Below are positions 35,974 to 43,968 of a stretch of DNA of 64,000 nucleotides, piece by piece. Source of the stretch: an uncultured Clostridiaceae bacterium. Its GTDB lineage: Bacteria > Bacillota > Clostridia > TANB77 > CAG-465. Each line of letters opens with the position of its first letter. Positions within the stretch are counted from its first letter, which is position 1. Under the pieces are notes generated by a model that was given only the letters and a program-made list of their open reading frames with translations, had not been told where the DNA came from and did not search any database. The stretch spans positions 289,048 through 353,047 of the forward strand of contig CAMVON010000001.1 in the NCBI GenBank assembly GCA_947169155.1, given 5' to 3'. Both the position numbers and the translations under genes were made by a program.

Positions 35974-37791
35974 TTATTGTTGTTTACCTTGTTGTCTAAA
36001 TCTTTGTGTTGGATCAAGTATTTTCTTTCTTAGTCTAATGTTTTCTGGTGTAATTTCTACTAGTTCATCATCTCCAATAAATTCTAGAGATTGTTCTAGT
36101 GACATTATTTTTGGTGGAACAAGTTTTAATGCATCATCACTTCCTGATGCTCTTGTGTTTGTTAAGTGTTTTTCTTTACAAACGTTAATTGTTAAATCTT
36201 CGCTTCTTGCGTTTTCACCAACAATCATACCAACGTATACCATAGTTCCTGGTCCAATAAATAATGTTGATCTTTCTTGTGCTTGGAATAGTCCATATCC
36301 AGTTGCTTTACCTTGTTCAAAAGCTATAACTGCTCCTCTTTGACGAGTTTGCATGTCACCTTTATATGGTTCATATCCCATAAATGTGTGATTCATGATA
36401 CCATTACCTTTAGTATCTGTCATGAATTCACCTCTGTATCCAATTAATCCTCTTGCTGGAATTTTAAATTCAAGTCTTGTATATCCTGCTTGAGAGTGAG
36501 ATGCGGCCATGTTAGTCATTTCACCTTTTCTAAGACCTATTTTTTCCATTACAGAACCTACAAATTCTTCAGGAACATCTATAGTTAGGTCTTCCATTGG
36601 TTCGCATTTTACTCCATCAATTTCTTTATATATAACTGTTGGACGAGAAACTAAAAGCTCAAATCCTTCTCTTCTCATATTTTCAATAAGAATAGATAGA
36701 TGTAGTTCTCCACGTCCAGATACTTTAAAGCTATCTGATTGGTCTGTATCTTCTACTCTTAGTGATACGTTTCTTTCAAGTTCTTTATATAATCTATCTC
36801 TTAAGTGTCTAGAAGTAATAAACTTACCTTCTTTTCCTGCAAAAGGTCCATTGTTTACACTAAATGTCATAGAAACTGTTGGTTCATCTATGTCTACAAA
36901 TTCAATTGCTTCAGGATTGTTTACATCTGCTATTGTTTCACCAATTTCAATTCCTGTAACACCTGTTACTGCAACGATATCTCCGCATTTTGCAACTTCA
37001 GTTTCAACTCTGTTTAATCCTTCATATGTATATAGTTTACCAATTTTAATATTTTCTACTCTTCCATCTTTTTTGCATATTGCAATTGTTTCACCATTAT
37101 GTATTGTTCCTCTTTCGATTCTACCAATACCAACTCTTCCAGTATACTCATCATAATCTATATTAGATACTAGAAGTTGAAGTGGATCTTCTTCGTTTCC
37201 TGCTGGTTCTGGAACAGTGTTTATAATAGTTTCAAATAATGGTTTCATATCTACATTTTCATCATCTAAAGATAATTTAGCAAATCCATTTTTACCTGAT
37301 GCATAAACAACTTTAAAGTCTAATTGTTCATCTGATGCATCTAGGTCCATAAATAGTTCTAGAACTTCATCTTCTACTTCTTGAGGTCTTGCACCTGGTC
37401 TATCTATTTTGTTAATAACAACAATAGGTACTAGGTTTAGTGCTAATGCTTTAGATAGAACAAATCTTGTTTGAGGCATTGGACCATCAAAAGCGTCTAC
37501 TAAAAGTATAACACCATCTACCATTTTAAGTACACGTTCTACTTCTCCACCAAAATCTGCGTGTCCTGGTGTGTCTACTATATTTATTTTTATACCATTA
37601 TAATGAACAGAAGTGTTTTTAGAAAGAATTGTTATTCCTCTTTCTTTTTCTATATCGTTTGAGTCCATTACTCTTTCTTCAACAGCTTCATTTTGTCTAA
37701 ATGTTCCACTTTGTCTTAATAATGCATCAACAAGTGTAGTTTTACCATGGTCAACATGGGCAATAATTGCGACATTTCTTAAATTTTTCAT
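35974..37791 (-). CDS. typA: Ribosome-binding GTPase TypA/BipA
   Basis: 605 residues, full length. G1 [15 protein letters not shown] (about 11-25), G2 region ERGITI, G3 [17 protein letters not shown]4 NKIDRP, then the EF-G-like domains and the BipA-specific C-terminal domain ending near RFRQQGKQQ. BipA is a translational GTPase needed for 50S assembly and growth at low temperature or under stress. Monocistronic, from a strong promoter, with a leader hairpin at 37824-37852. RBS GGAAG. Confidence 0.97.
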   Translation of the reverse strand: MKNLRNVAIIAHVDHGKTTLVDALLRQSGTFRQNEAVEERVMDSNDIEKERGITILSKNTSVHYNGIKINIVDTPGHADFGGEVERVLKMVDGVILLVDAFDGPMPQTRFVLSKALALNLVPIVVINKIDRPGARPQEVEDEVLELFMDLDASDEQLDFKVVYASGKNGFAKLSLDDENVDMKPLFETIINTVPEPAGNEEDPLQLLVSNIDYDEYTGRVGIGRIERGTIHNGETIAICKKDGRVENIKIGKLYTYEGLNRVETEVAKCGDIVAVTGVTGIEIGETIADVNNPEAIEFVDIDEPTVSMTFSVNNGPFAGKEGKFITSRHLRDRLYKELERNVSLRVEDTDQSDSFKVSGRGELHLSILIENMRREGFELLVSRPTVIYKEIDGVKCEPMEDLTIDVPEEFVGSVMEKIGLRKGEMTNMAASHSQAGYTRLEFKIPARGLIGYRGEFMTDTKGNGIMNHTFMGYEPYKGDMQTRQRGAVIAFEQGKATGYGLFQAQERSTLFIGPGTMVYVGMIVGENARSEDLTINVCKEKHLTNTRASGSDDALKLVPPKIMSLEQSLEFIGDDELVEITPENIRLRKKILDPTQRFRQQGKQQ

Positions 37792-37823
37792 TGTTTTCTT
37801 CCTTTCACGTTTTTACAATTTAA

Positions 37824-37852
37824 AATAACCTAAAGACGAATCTTAGGTTATT
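37824..37852 (-). promoter_or_regulatory. Structured hairpin in the typA leader
   Basis: On the minus strand AATAACCTAAGA, loop TTCG, TCTTTAGGTTATT with one bulged T, followed by a short T-run. It lies between the typA promoter (TTGACA, 17 bp, TATAAT) and its ribosome site. The UUCG-type loop and the T-run make it a possible attenuator or RNA stabiliser. Confidence 0.5.
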
Positions 37853-37928
37853 ATGTAAAGTTAAAATATTCTTTAATATTATACAACAATTGACATGTAT
37901 TGTCAAATGATTTGCGTATTTTTATGTG

Positions 37929-38411
37929 TTATTCTTCATAAATATTTGGTGTTTCAACTGCTTTTTCTTTAGTAGGTGTTTTAGATACAAATAGTTTTTT
38001 CATAATTTCGTATGCATCAATCATTAATTGCTTTTCTTCTTCTGGCAGTTTTTCCCATTTAGATTTATATCTTCTATTTAATATATCATTTAATTCTCTT
38101 ACAACTAATCTTCCTTGACGAGATAAAGATACATCTACTACCCTTTCATCATATTTTTTTCTTATTCTTGTAGTATATCCTTTTTGTTCAAGTCTCTTAC
38201 ATTGAGCAGACATATTACCTGTATCCATACTCATTATTTCACTTATATCCCCTATTGTCATTTCTCCTTCTTCATATAATACCTCTAGTATTTGATATTG
38301 AAGATATGTTATTTTATGTCTGTAACAAAATGGTCTTATTTCATCTTGTATTGCTGTATCTATTTCTCTATTGTATTTATCTATTAAATTTTTATATGTA
38401 ATAAAATTCAT
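37929..38411 (-). CDS. MarR-family transcriptional regulator
   Basis: 160 residues. The winged helix-turn-helix is visible at about 38-105: ITYLQYQILEVLY, MTIGDISEIMSMDTGNMSAQCKRLEQKG (recognition helix) and a wing with KKYDERVVDVSLSRQG. Helices at both ends would form the dimer. The C-terminal tail (KTPTKEKAVETP) is unstructured. MarR proteins usually repress themselves and adjacent genes and respond to small ligands. The gene has its own promoter, and a perfect 14-bp palindrome covers the -10, so autorepression is likely. Target genes cannot be named; the downstream typA has a separate promoter. Confidence 0.92.
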   Translation of the reverse strand: MNFITYKNLIDKYNREIDTAIQDEIRPFCYRHKITYLQYQILEVLYEEGEMTIGDISEIMSMDTGNMSAQCKRLEQKGYTTRIRKKYDERVVDVSLSRQGRLVVRELNDILNRRYKSKWEKLPEEEKQLMIDAYEIMKKLFVSKTPTKEKAVETPNIYEE

Positions 38412-38468
38412 AATTTAACCTCCTAAAAATATTTTCTCTTTTGTAATTTATATATATTTGTACTTCAC

Positions 38469-38499
38469 ATATTATATAATATACTTTTAACAAGTTCAA
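38469..38499 (-). promoter_or_regulatory. marR promoter with overlapping palindromic operator
   Basis: Minus strand TTGAAC (38494-38499), 17-bp spacer, TATAAT (38471-38476). The perfect palindrome ATATTATATAATAT (38469-38482) covers the -10, a typical place for MarR autoregulation. Confidence 0.65.
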
Positions 38500-38545
38500 G
38501 AAAAATATTAACTTTTTTATATTATTTTTTTGCCTAAATTTGAAT

Positions 38546-38575
38546 ATAAAAAAGCACTAGAATTTATCTAGTGCT
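38546..38575 (-). terminator. Intrinsic terminator after the 214-aa gene
   Basis: Stem AGCACTAGA (38553-38561) / TCTAGTGCT (38567-38575) followed on the minus strand by seven T. Confidence 0.88.
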
Positions 38576-38584
38576 CTTTATATT

Positions 38585-39229
38585 TTAATGACTACTTACA
38601 AAGTATTCTAAAGCAAAAATACTATAAAAACCTGTTCCATATACATATGGCATTCCCATTTCATATGGTGAATCATATTTATATGATACATCTATAATAC
38701 TTCCTTTATATCCTTCTTTTTCTAACAAAGAATTTAATAGTCTAATTATTGTTTTTATTTCACTTCTACTACTTCCTGTTATTTGTTCTAGTTCAAAACT
38801 TTTATCTGTGTGTTTTGTCTTTAATTGAACTTCTTTGTATGCTCTTAATACTTCAAATAATATCTTTTCTTTTTTCTTACTGCTATCAAACTTACCTAAT
38901 TCATATTCCATCAAGTTCTGCATTATTGTCTTACGACTTTTAACATTATTATATTCTACAAAGTAATAATGTTCTATCTCCCCTTCTACTAGTGATTGAT
39001 TGAATCTATAATCTGTTATACAGAAATTATAGAAAAATTCTTTTAAGAATAATAGCTTTTCATCTTTAGATAATGCTCTAGGCATCTCTAATTGTACCAA
39101 ATTAACTGGCATATCTATGACAAGCTTTCCTTTCAACACCTCTTTACTATTTTTTAGCATAACGCCAAACTCCTGTGGAATTTCTGAATTTTTGAAATCC
39201 TTTACATTTGAAATTTTAATTTTAATCAT
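38585..39229 (-). CDS. Conserved hypothetical cytoplasmic protein, 214 aa
   Basis: Not recognised. No signal peptide or membrane helix. A segment at about residues 150-170 (LEQITGSSRSEIKTIIRLLNSLLE) could be a small helix-turn-helix, but the evidence is weak. The promoter is an exact consensus (TTGACA, 17 bp, TATAAT on the minus strand, near 39320-39345), followed by an untranslated leader of about 100 nt with an AT-rich inverted repeat (AGAATAA/TTATTCT). Strong promoter and isolated position suggest a steadily expressed, independent gene. Confidence 0.8.
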   Translation of the reverse strand: MIKIKISNVKDFKNSEIPQEFGVMLKNSKEVLKGKLVIDMPVNLVQLEMPRALSKDEKLLFLKEFFYNFCITDYRFNQSLVEGEIEHYYFVEYNNVKSRKTIMQNLMEYELGKFDSSKKKEKILFEVLRAYKEVQLKTKHTDKSFELEQITGSSRSEIKTIIRLLNSLLEKEGYKGSIIDVSYKYDSPYEMGMPYVYGTGFYSIFALEYFVSSH

Positions 39230-39383
39230 AAAAAATCCTCCTTTTCAAATTTATGATTAGGTAATCTAAGAATAAAATTATTTTTCTTATTCTTTTAATC
39301 TAAGTTGCCCGAAGATTATATCATTTTTATGTATACTTGTCAAGGATCTTATATTTGTATTTAGTTTATTTTTCTTTTAAATA

Positions 39384-39417
39384 TAAAAAATATAGCAACC
39401 TAGTACTTTAGGTTGCT
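39384..39417 (-). terminator. Intrinsic terminator of the cmk-plsC operon
   Basis: Stem AGCAACCTA (39394-39402) / TAGGTTGCT (39409-39417) with a T-rich tract after it on the minus strand. Confidence 0.82.
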
Positions 39418-39425
39418 TAAAACTA

Positions 39426-40037
39426 TTATTTCTTTTTATTCTTTTTTGTAGGTATTTGTTCTTTTAATTTGTATATTTCATCTAGTAACATATCTGAGTA
39501 TTCTTGCATCTTATCTTTATCTTTATGAATGTCTTGTGGAACTTCAATAGGTTTTCCAAATACCACATATACTTTAGAAAAAATCTTTGGATTTTTCTTA
39601 ATATATACTGGAAGTAATGGAACTCCTGCTTTTGATGCAATAAATACTGGACCTACTTTTGCTCTTCCACGCTCTTTATCTTTTTTTATTCTTGTTCCTT
39701 CTGGGAAAATAAGTAATCTAGAATGTTCATGATCTTCTATTGCTTTAATTGCATGAACTAAGCTTCTTGCATCTTTTTTACCACGTTCAATTGGAAAACA
39801 GTTGTATGTAACAAGTAAAAATTTCATTAATTTATTTTTAAATAATTCAGCTTTTGCCATAATCCATGTGTTAGGTACTTTAAAATATACCCAGAATGGG
39901 TCAAAAGCATGCGAGTGATTTGGACAGACAACTGCTTTATCTATTAGTTCTAGATTTTCTTCATTTATGTATTTTACTCTAAAGAATAAATAATTCATAT
40001 TTAACTTTAGCCATCCTAAAAATCCTTTTTTTAACAT
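39426..40037 (-). CDS. plsC: 1-acyl-sn-glycerol-3-phosphate acyltransferase, PlsC family
   Basis: 203 residues from the ATG at 40037; an in-frame TTG at 40049 abuts the AGAAGG site and is less likely. The acyltransferase motifs are clear: NHSHAFD (the HX4D catalytic motif, near residue 40), FPEGTR (near 115, glycerophosphate binding) and VPLLPVYI. It adds the second acyl chain to lysophosphatidic acid at the membrane during phospholipid synthesis. It starts just downstream of the cmk stop, and cmk-plsC is a common clostridial gene order. The C-terminus is lysine-rich (TKKNKKK). Confidence 0.93.
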   Translation of the reverse strand: MLKKGFLGWLKLNMNYLFFRVKYINEENLELIDKAVVCPNHSHAFDPFWVYFKVPNTWIMAKAELFKNKLMKFLLVTYNCFPIERGKKDARSLVHAIKAIEDHEHSRLLIFPEGTRIKKDKERGRAKVGPVFIASKAGVPLLPVYIKKNPKIFSKVYVVFGKPIEVPQDIHKDKDKMQEYSDMLLDEIYKLKEQIPTKKNKKK

Positions 40038-40038
40038 A

Positions 40039-40725
40039 TTATAATTCAACCTTCTCTCTAATTATTGATACAACTAAATCTTCTACTTCTTGTAGTCCTA
40101 AGTGAGTCGTATCTATATATCTTGCATCTTTTGCAACGGTAAGTGGTGCAATATCTCTTTGAGTTTCTAGTTTATGACGTTCTTTAATGTTTGTAAGTAC
40201 TTCTTCATATGTGCATTCTATTCCTTTTTCTAGGTTTTGTTTGTAACGTCTATTTGCTCTTTCTTCTTCTGAACAATCTAAATATATTTTAACATCTGCA
40301 TCTGGAAATACAACAGTCCCTATATCTCTTCCTTCCATTACAACTTTTGTAGTTTTACCCATTTGTCTTTGTAGAGGTGTCATTTTATCTCTTACTTCTT
40401 TTATTGCTGCAAATTTTGCAACATATGAATCTACTCTAGGAGTTCTAATTTCTTCTGTAACGTCTTTTCCATTACATATAACTATAGTTTTGTCTCCCTC
40501 TTTTTTAAAAGATATAGTAATATCCTTTAAAACTTCATTAATTTTTTCAATGTCTTCTGGTTCTATTCCTTTGTCTATGCAAGTTAGAGTTACACATCTA
40601 TACATTGCTCCTGTATCTAAATATACAATACCATATTTTTGTGCAATGTTTTTTGCTAAGGTAGATTTTCCTGTTCCTGCCTCTCCATCTATTGCTATAA
40701 CATAATTTTTACATGATTTTTCCAT
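40039..40725 (-). CDS. cmk: Cytidylate kinase
   Basis: 228 residues from the ATG at 40725; a GTG at 40737 in frame lies too close to AAAGGGAA to be preferred. P-loop IDGEAGTGKST (about 10-20), YLDTGAMYR (about 35), the CMP-binding region with EEIRTPRVDSYVAKFA, and VMEGRDIGTVVFPDADVKIYL are all classic Cmk signatures. It phosphorylates CMP and dCMP to the diphosphates for nucleotide recycling. First gene of cmk-plsC. Its promoter faces and overlaps that of the divergent DUF4364 gene (40750-40784). Confidence 0.95.
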   Translation of the reverse strand: MEKSCKNYVIAIDGEAGTGKSTLAKNIAQKYGIVYLDTGAMYRCVTLTCIDKGIEPEDIEKINEVLKDITISFKKEGDKTIVICNGKDVTEEIRTPRVDSYVAKFAAIKEVRDKMTPLQRQMGKTTKVVMEGRDIGTVVFPDADVKIYLDCSEEERANRRYKQNLEKGIECTYEEVLTNIKERHKLETQRDIAPLTVAKDARYIDTTHLGLQEVEDLVVSIIREKVEL

Positions 40726-40749
40726 GATTTTTGCCACTTCCCTTTATTT

Positions 40750-40791
40750 TTTACATGAAATATGTTATCATATATCATGAAATTTGTAAAG
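40750..40791. promoter_or_regulatory. Overlapping divergent promoters of cmk and the DUF4364 gene
   Basis: Plus strand: TTTACA (40750-40755), 17 bp, TATCAT (40773-40778). Minus strand: TTTACA, 17 bp, TAACAT, ending near 40762-40767. The two promoters interleave on almost the same 40 bp, which is an imperfect palindrome, so polymerases cannot bind both at once. Confidence 0.6.
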
Positions 40792-40821
40792 AAAAAATAT
40801 TTAGAGAGGTAGTGATATAAA

Positions 40822-41364
40822 GTGCCTGGGGATTTAGAAATTTTTGATAACAAAATTATTATATTATACATCTTAGAAAAAAATTCTAAGCCGCTTACTG
40901 TTGAACAAATAGCAAAGTTTTGTGAAGATTTTGATGACATCACTTATTTTGATATTTGTACATACATACAAGAACTAAAATCCAATGAGTATGTTGAAGA
41001 AATCTATACAGACTCTGGCGATGTTTCCTATGTAATCTCGGCTTCGGGTCTTTCGACCCTACAAGAACTTTTAGAACTTATCCCTGGTGTTAACCTACAC
41101 AATATTAAAAAGATTATTTCTAAAAATATTGTTAAGGCTAAAACAGATTTTTCAATAGATAACGTTGTTGTTCCTGTAAAAGACGATGCTTTTAAAGTTA
41201 CATGTACAATTAAAGAAGATAAAGATGAAATTGTAAGTATTACTATGTATGCTGCAAATAAAGACCATGCACGTAACATTACTCGTAATTGGAACAATAA
41301 TGCAGAAGAAATATATGATAAACTACTAGAAATGATGACAAAACCAATAGATGATGAAGATTAG
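40822..41364 (+). CDS. DUF4364 family protein
   Basis: 180 residues, start GTG at 40822 with GAGAGG upstream. It matches the DUF4364 pattern: an N-terminal winged-helix-like part (DNKIIILYILEKNSKPLTVE, then YFDICTYIQELKSNEYV) and a C-terminal alpha/beta part (ITMYAANKDHARNITRNW). Members are found in clostridia and are predicted DNA-binding regulators, but I know of no demonstrated role. It lies divergent from cmk and 66 bp upstream of serS. Confidence 0.88.
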   Translation: MPGDLEIFDNKIIILYILEKNSKPLTVEQIAKFCEDFDDITYFDICTYIQELKSNEYVEEIYTDSGDVSYVISASGLSTLQELLELIPGVNLHNIKKIISKNIVKAKTDFSIDNVVVPVKDDAFKVTCTIKEDKDEIVSITMYAANKDHARNITRNWNNNAEEIYDKLLEMMTKPIDDED

Positions 41365-41430
41365 TCTTGAAATTGTTTTTAGTTTGATATAAAATTTAAA
41401 TTGTTATTTTGATAGAAGGAGTGAATTTTT

Positions 41431-42711
41431 ATGTTAGACATAAAGTATATTAGAGAAAATAGCGAAACTGTTAAAGGAGCCGCAAAAAACAAATTAATTA
41501 ATGTAGATATTGATAGACTTCTTGAAGTTGATGAACAACTTAGAAAATTAAATCAAGAAGCAGATAAAATTAAGGAAGAAAGAAATAGTATATCTTCTTC
41601 TATTCCATCACTTGCTGATGATGCTAAAAAAGATGCTATAGCTCATGTTAAAGAGTTAAAAGATAAAATTGCTGAATTTGATGCACAAATTGCTCCACTT
41701 AAAGAAGAATTTGATGCTTTAATGTATGAAGTTCCTGGTGTTCCACTACCTGAAGTTCCAATTGGTGAAACTGATGAAGACAATGTTGAAATTAAAGTTG
41801 TTGGTGAGATACCTCACTTTGATTTTGAAATTAAAGATCACGTAGATCTTGCAGAAGCCCTAGATATCGTAGATATTCCAAGAGGTGTTAAAGTTGCTGG
41901 CTCTAGATCATACTTCTTAAAAAATGAAGGATTACTTCTAGAAATGGCTTTAATGAGATATGTAATAGATAAACTTGTTGCTAAAGGATTTACTCCTATG
42001 GCTGTACCTACACTTGTAAAAGAAGAACCAATGTATGGTACATCTTACTTCCCATCTGGAAGAGAACAAACTTATGCTGTAACTGAGGATAATCTATATC
42101 TAGTAGGAACTGCTGAAGTATCTCTTGTTTCATACCACAGCAATGAAACATTTGAAAGTGTTAATGAGCTTCCAAAAATGTTTTGTGGTCTATCTTCTTG
42201 CTATAGAAGAGAAGCTGGTACTTATGGTAAAGATACTAGAGGACTATATAGAGTACATCAATTTACTAAAGTTGAGCAAGTTATACTTTGTAAAGCAGAT
42301 TATGATGAACAATACAGATTACATGATTTCTTACTAAACAATGCAGAAGAAATTCTACAAGATTTAAAAATACCTTATCATGTTGTTAAAGTATGTACTG
42401 GTGATATGGGTGTTGGACAAGTTAGAAAACATGATATTGAAGCTTGGATGCCTTCACGTGGAAAATACTCTGAGACACATTCTTGTTCTTCATTTAATGA
42501 TTTCCAAGCAAGAAGATCTAATATTAAATATAAAGATGAAGATGGAACTACTAAATATTGTTTCTCATTAAACAATACTGCAATAGCTTCACCAAGAATT
42601 CTTATTCCACTACTAGAACTTAACCAAAATGCTGACGGATCTGTAAATATTCCTGAAGTACTTGTTCCTTACATGGGTGGAATGACAAAAATAATGCCTA
42701 AAAATAAATAA
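41431..42711 (+). CDS. serS: Seryl-tRNA synthetase
   Basis: 426 residues, full length. The N-terminal tRNA-binding coiled-coil arm is at about 25-105 (RLLEVDEQLRKLNQEADKIK). The class II core has motif 2 (SSCYRREAGTYGKDTRGLYRVHQF, split here as SSCYRREAG and RVHQFTKVEQ) and motif 3 (NNTAIASPRILIPLLE, near 390). It charges tRNA-Ser and, with SelA, tRNA-Sec. The leader is only about 40 nt, from a promoter near 41367-41395, so there is no room for a T-box. RBS AAGGAGTG. Confidence 0.97.
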   Translation: MLDIKYIRENSETVKGAAKNKLINVDIDRLLEVDEQLRKLNQEADKIKEERNSISSSIPSLADDAKKDAIAHVKELKDKIAEFDAQIAPLKEEFDALMYEVPGVPLPEVPIGETDEDNVEIKVVGEIPHFDFEIKDHVDLAEALDIVDIPRGVKVAGSRSYFLKNEGLLLEMALMRYVIDKLVAKGFTPMAVPTLVKEEPMYGTSYFPSGREQTYAVTEDNLYLVGTAEVSLVSYHSNETFESVNELPKMFCGLSSCYRREAGTYGKDTRGLYRVHQFTKVEQVILCKADYDEQYRLHDFLLNNAEEILQDLKIPYHVVKVCTGDMGVGQVRKHDIEAWMPSRGKYSETHSCSSFNDFQARRSNIKYKDEDGTTKYCFSLNNTAIASPRILIPLLELNQNADGSVNIPEVLVPYMGGMTKIMPKNK

Positions 42712-42721
42712 TAAAATAGAT

Positions 42722-42760
42722 AAAAAAAGATAGACCTAAATTCTAGGTCTATTCTTTTTT
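42722..42760. terminator. Bidirectional terminator between serS and the 136-aa gene
   Basis: Stem ATAGACCTA (42730-42738) / TAGGTCTAT (42744-42752), with T-runs on both strands. Confidence 0.87.
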
Positions 42761-42763
42761 GGA

Positions 42764-43174
42764 CTAATATAGTTTGTAGTCGGATACTTCCGGATGGGCT
42801 TTGGTATAAATGCAAGCCTTTTCTACTACTTGATATACTTCTGGTTTATAGTTTTTGTCTTTTAAATAACGAATTTTAAATCTAACTTTAAAGTCATAAT
42901 CATCCACAAAAACGATATATGAACTGCCATTATAATAGTAGAACTCCTCTTCTTCTGTTTTAAACTCTAAACCATCATATGGTTCTTCAACATATCTTCC
43001 ATCGAAATACACTAAAACTGATTCATTCATTGCTATGTCAAAAAGTTTATTAATTCTTTCTTTGTTAACCTCCACTTCTTCCTTGTGGCATGTATCCAAA
43101 CTCAAATCTACTTCTTGAGCTTTTGTTCTTAAGTTCAAGAAATCCTTAAAACTTAATTTGTTCATAACGAACAC
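42764..43174 (-). CDS. Hypothetical protein, 136 aa
   Basis: Not recognised. Probably soluble and acidic, with an aromatic-rich stretch (EEEFYYYNGSSYIVFVDDYD) that suggests beta strands. The promoter is exact consensus (minus strand TTGACA at 43287-43292, 17 bp, TATAAT at 43264-43269) and the leader is about 85 nt. RBS GGGAG. It is divergent from engB; the two promoters lie next to each other. No function is proposed. Confidence 0.75.
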   Translation of the reverse strand: MFVMNKLSFKDFLNLRTKAQEVDLSLDTCHKEEVEVNKERINKLFDIAMNESVLVYFDGRYVEEPYDGLEFKTEEEEFYYYNGSSYIVFVDDYDFKVRFKIRYLKDKNYKPEVYQVVEKACIYTKAHPEVSDYKLY

Positions 43175-43263
43175 TCCCTTCTTGACAACATTGAAATCTC
43201 TAGTTGTTTATTTGCCACATTATTAAATGTGTTTGGCATTGAAAAATATCTTCTGCCAACAAA

Positions 43264-43292
43264 ATTATATCATATGCAAATATTGCTGTCAA
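43264..43292 (-). promoter_or_regulatory. Consensus promoter of the 136-aa gene
   Basis: Minus strand TTGACA, 17 bp, TGA-TATAAT. Confidence 0.75.
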
Positions 43293-43303
43293 TTATATTA
43301 TAT

Positions 43304-43332
43304 TTTACAAATTATAAAAATTATGTTATTAT
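43304..43332 (+). promoter_or_regulatory. Promoter of engB
   Basis: TTTACA (43304-43309), 17 bp, TATTAT (43327-43332). This places the start of transcription downstream of 43335 and excludes the longer upstream reading frame. Confidence 0.62.
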
Positions 43333-43360
43333 ATTAGTATTGAGAAAGGAATTTTATGTC

Positions 43361-43939
43361 ATGTTAAAAAATGTAAAATTTGAGACTTCTGTTTTTGATT
43401 TTTCAAAATTATTAAAAACAGATAAAAAACAAATAGTTCTTGTAGGTAAATCTAACGTTGGTAAATCTTCTTTTATTAATGCAATAGCAAATCAAAAGAA
43501 ACTTGCCAAAGTTGGTCAAACACCTGGTAAAACAAGAAGTATTAATTACTATAATGTAAATAATGAATTCTATATTGTTGACCTTCCTGGATATGGTTAC
43601 TCGACTATGTCTGAAGGTGAAAAAATGAAGATCAACAAATTAATTGATACATATATTTCTAAGACTAAAGAGATAGTTCATATATATTTTCTTGTAGATA
43701 TTAGAAATAAGCCAAGTCAAAATGATAGACAAATGTATGAATGGTTACTAGATAAGAATATACCATTCTCAATCATTGCTACTAAAGCGGATAAGGTTGC
43801 AAAAACTAAAATGGATGATTATACAAAAGACATTACTAAAGAGTTATTTGCTAAAGAAACAATTACTCCATTTTCTGCAGACAAAAAAATTAATGTTGAT
43901 TTAATTTGTGATGAAATTGAGACAATAGCTAAAAAATAA
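43361..43939 (+). CDS. engB: Ribosome biogenesis GTPase EngB/YsxC
   Basis: 192 residues from the ATG at 43361, chosen because AGAAAGGA lies ten bases upstream, the promoter is at 43304-43332, and the family starts about 25 residues before the P-loop. G1 GKSNVGKSS, G2 TPGKTRSINYY, G3 DLPGYGYS and G4 TKADK are all present. EngB is an essential GTPase acting late in 50S subunit assembly. It converges on the helicase gene across a bidirectional terminator that overlaps its stop. Confidence 0.96.
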   Translation: MLKNVKFETSVFDFSKLLKTDKKQIVLVGKSNVGKSSFINAIANQKKLAKVGQTPGKTRSINYYNVNNEFYIVDLPGYGYSTMSEGEKMKINKLIDTYISKTKEIVHIYFLVDIRNKPSQNDRQMYEWLLDKNIPFSIIATKADKVAKTKMDDYTKDITKELFAKETITPFSADKKINVDLICDEIETIAKK

Positions 43940-43964
43940 GGTAGGATTATATCCTACCTTTTAT
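43938..43964. terminator. Bidirectional terminator between engB and the helicase gene
   Basis: Stem AAGGTAGGAT (43938-43947) / ATCCTACCTT (43951-43960), loop of 3, with T-rich tracts on both sides. Confidence 0.87.
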
Positions 43965-43968
43965 CGTT

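Noticed and set aside
36509..37156. Plus-strand frame of 215 codons inside typA
   Set aside because: It is antisense to a full-length, strongly conserved gene and has no plausible composition or ribosome site.
40695..40943. Minus-strand 82-codon frame antisense to the DUF4364 gene
   Set aside because: It has no ribosome site or domain, and it overlaps the well-supported DUF4364 and cmk starts and both promoters.
41365..41430. T-box leader for serS
   Set aside because: The leader from the promoter is only about 40 nt, too short for a T-box, and no T-box sequence or terminator was seen.
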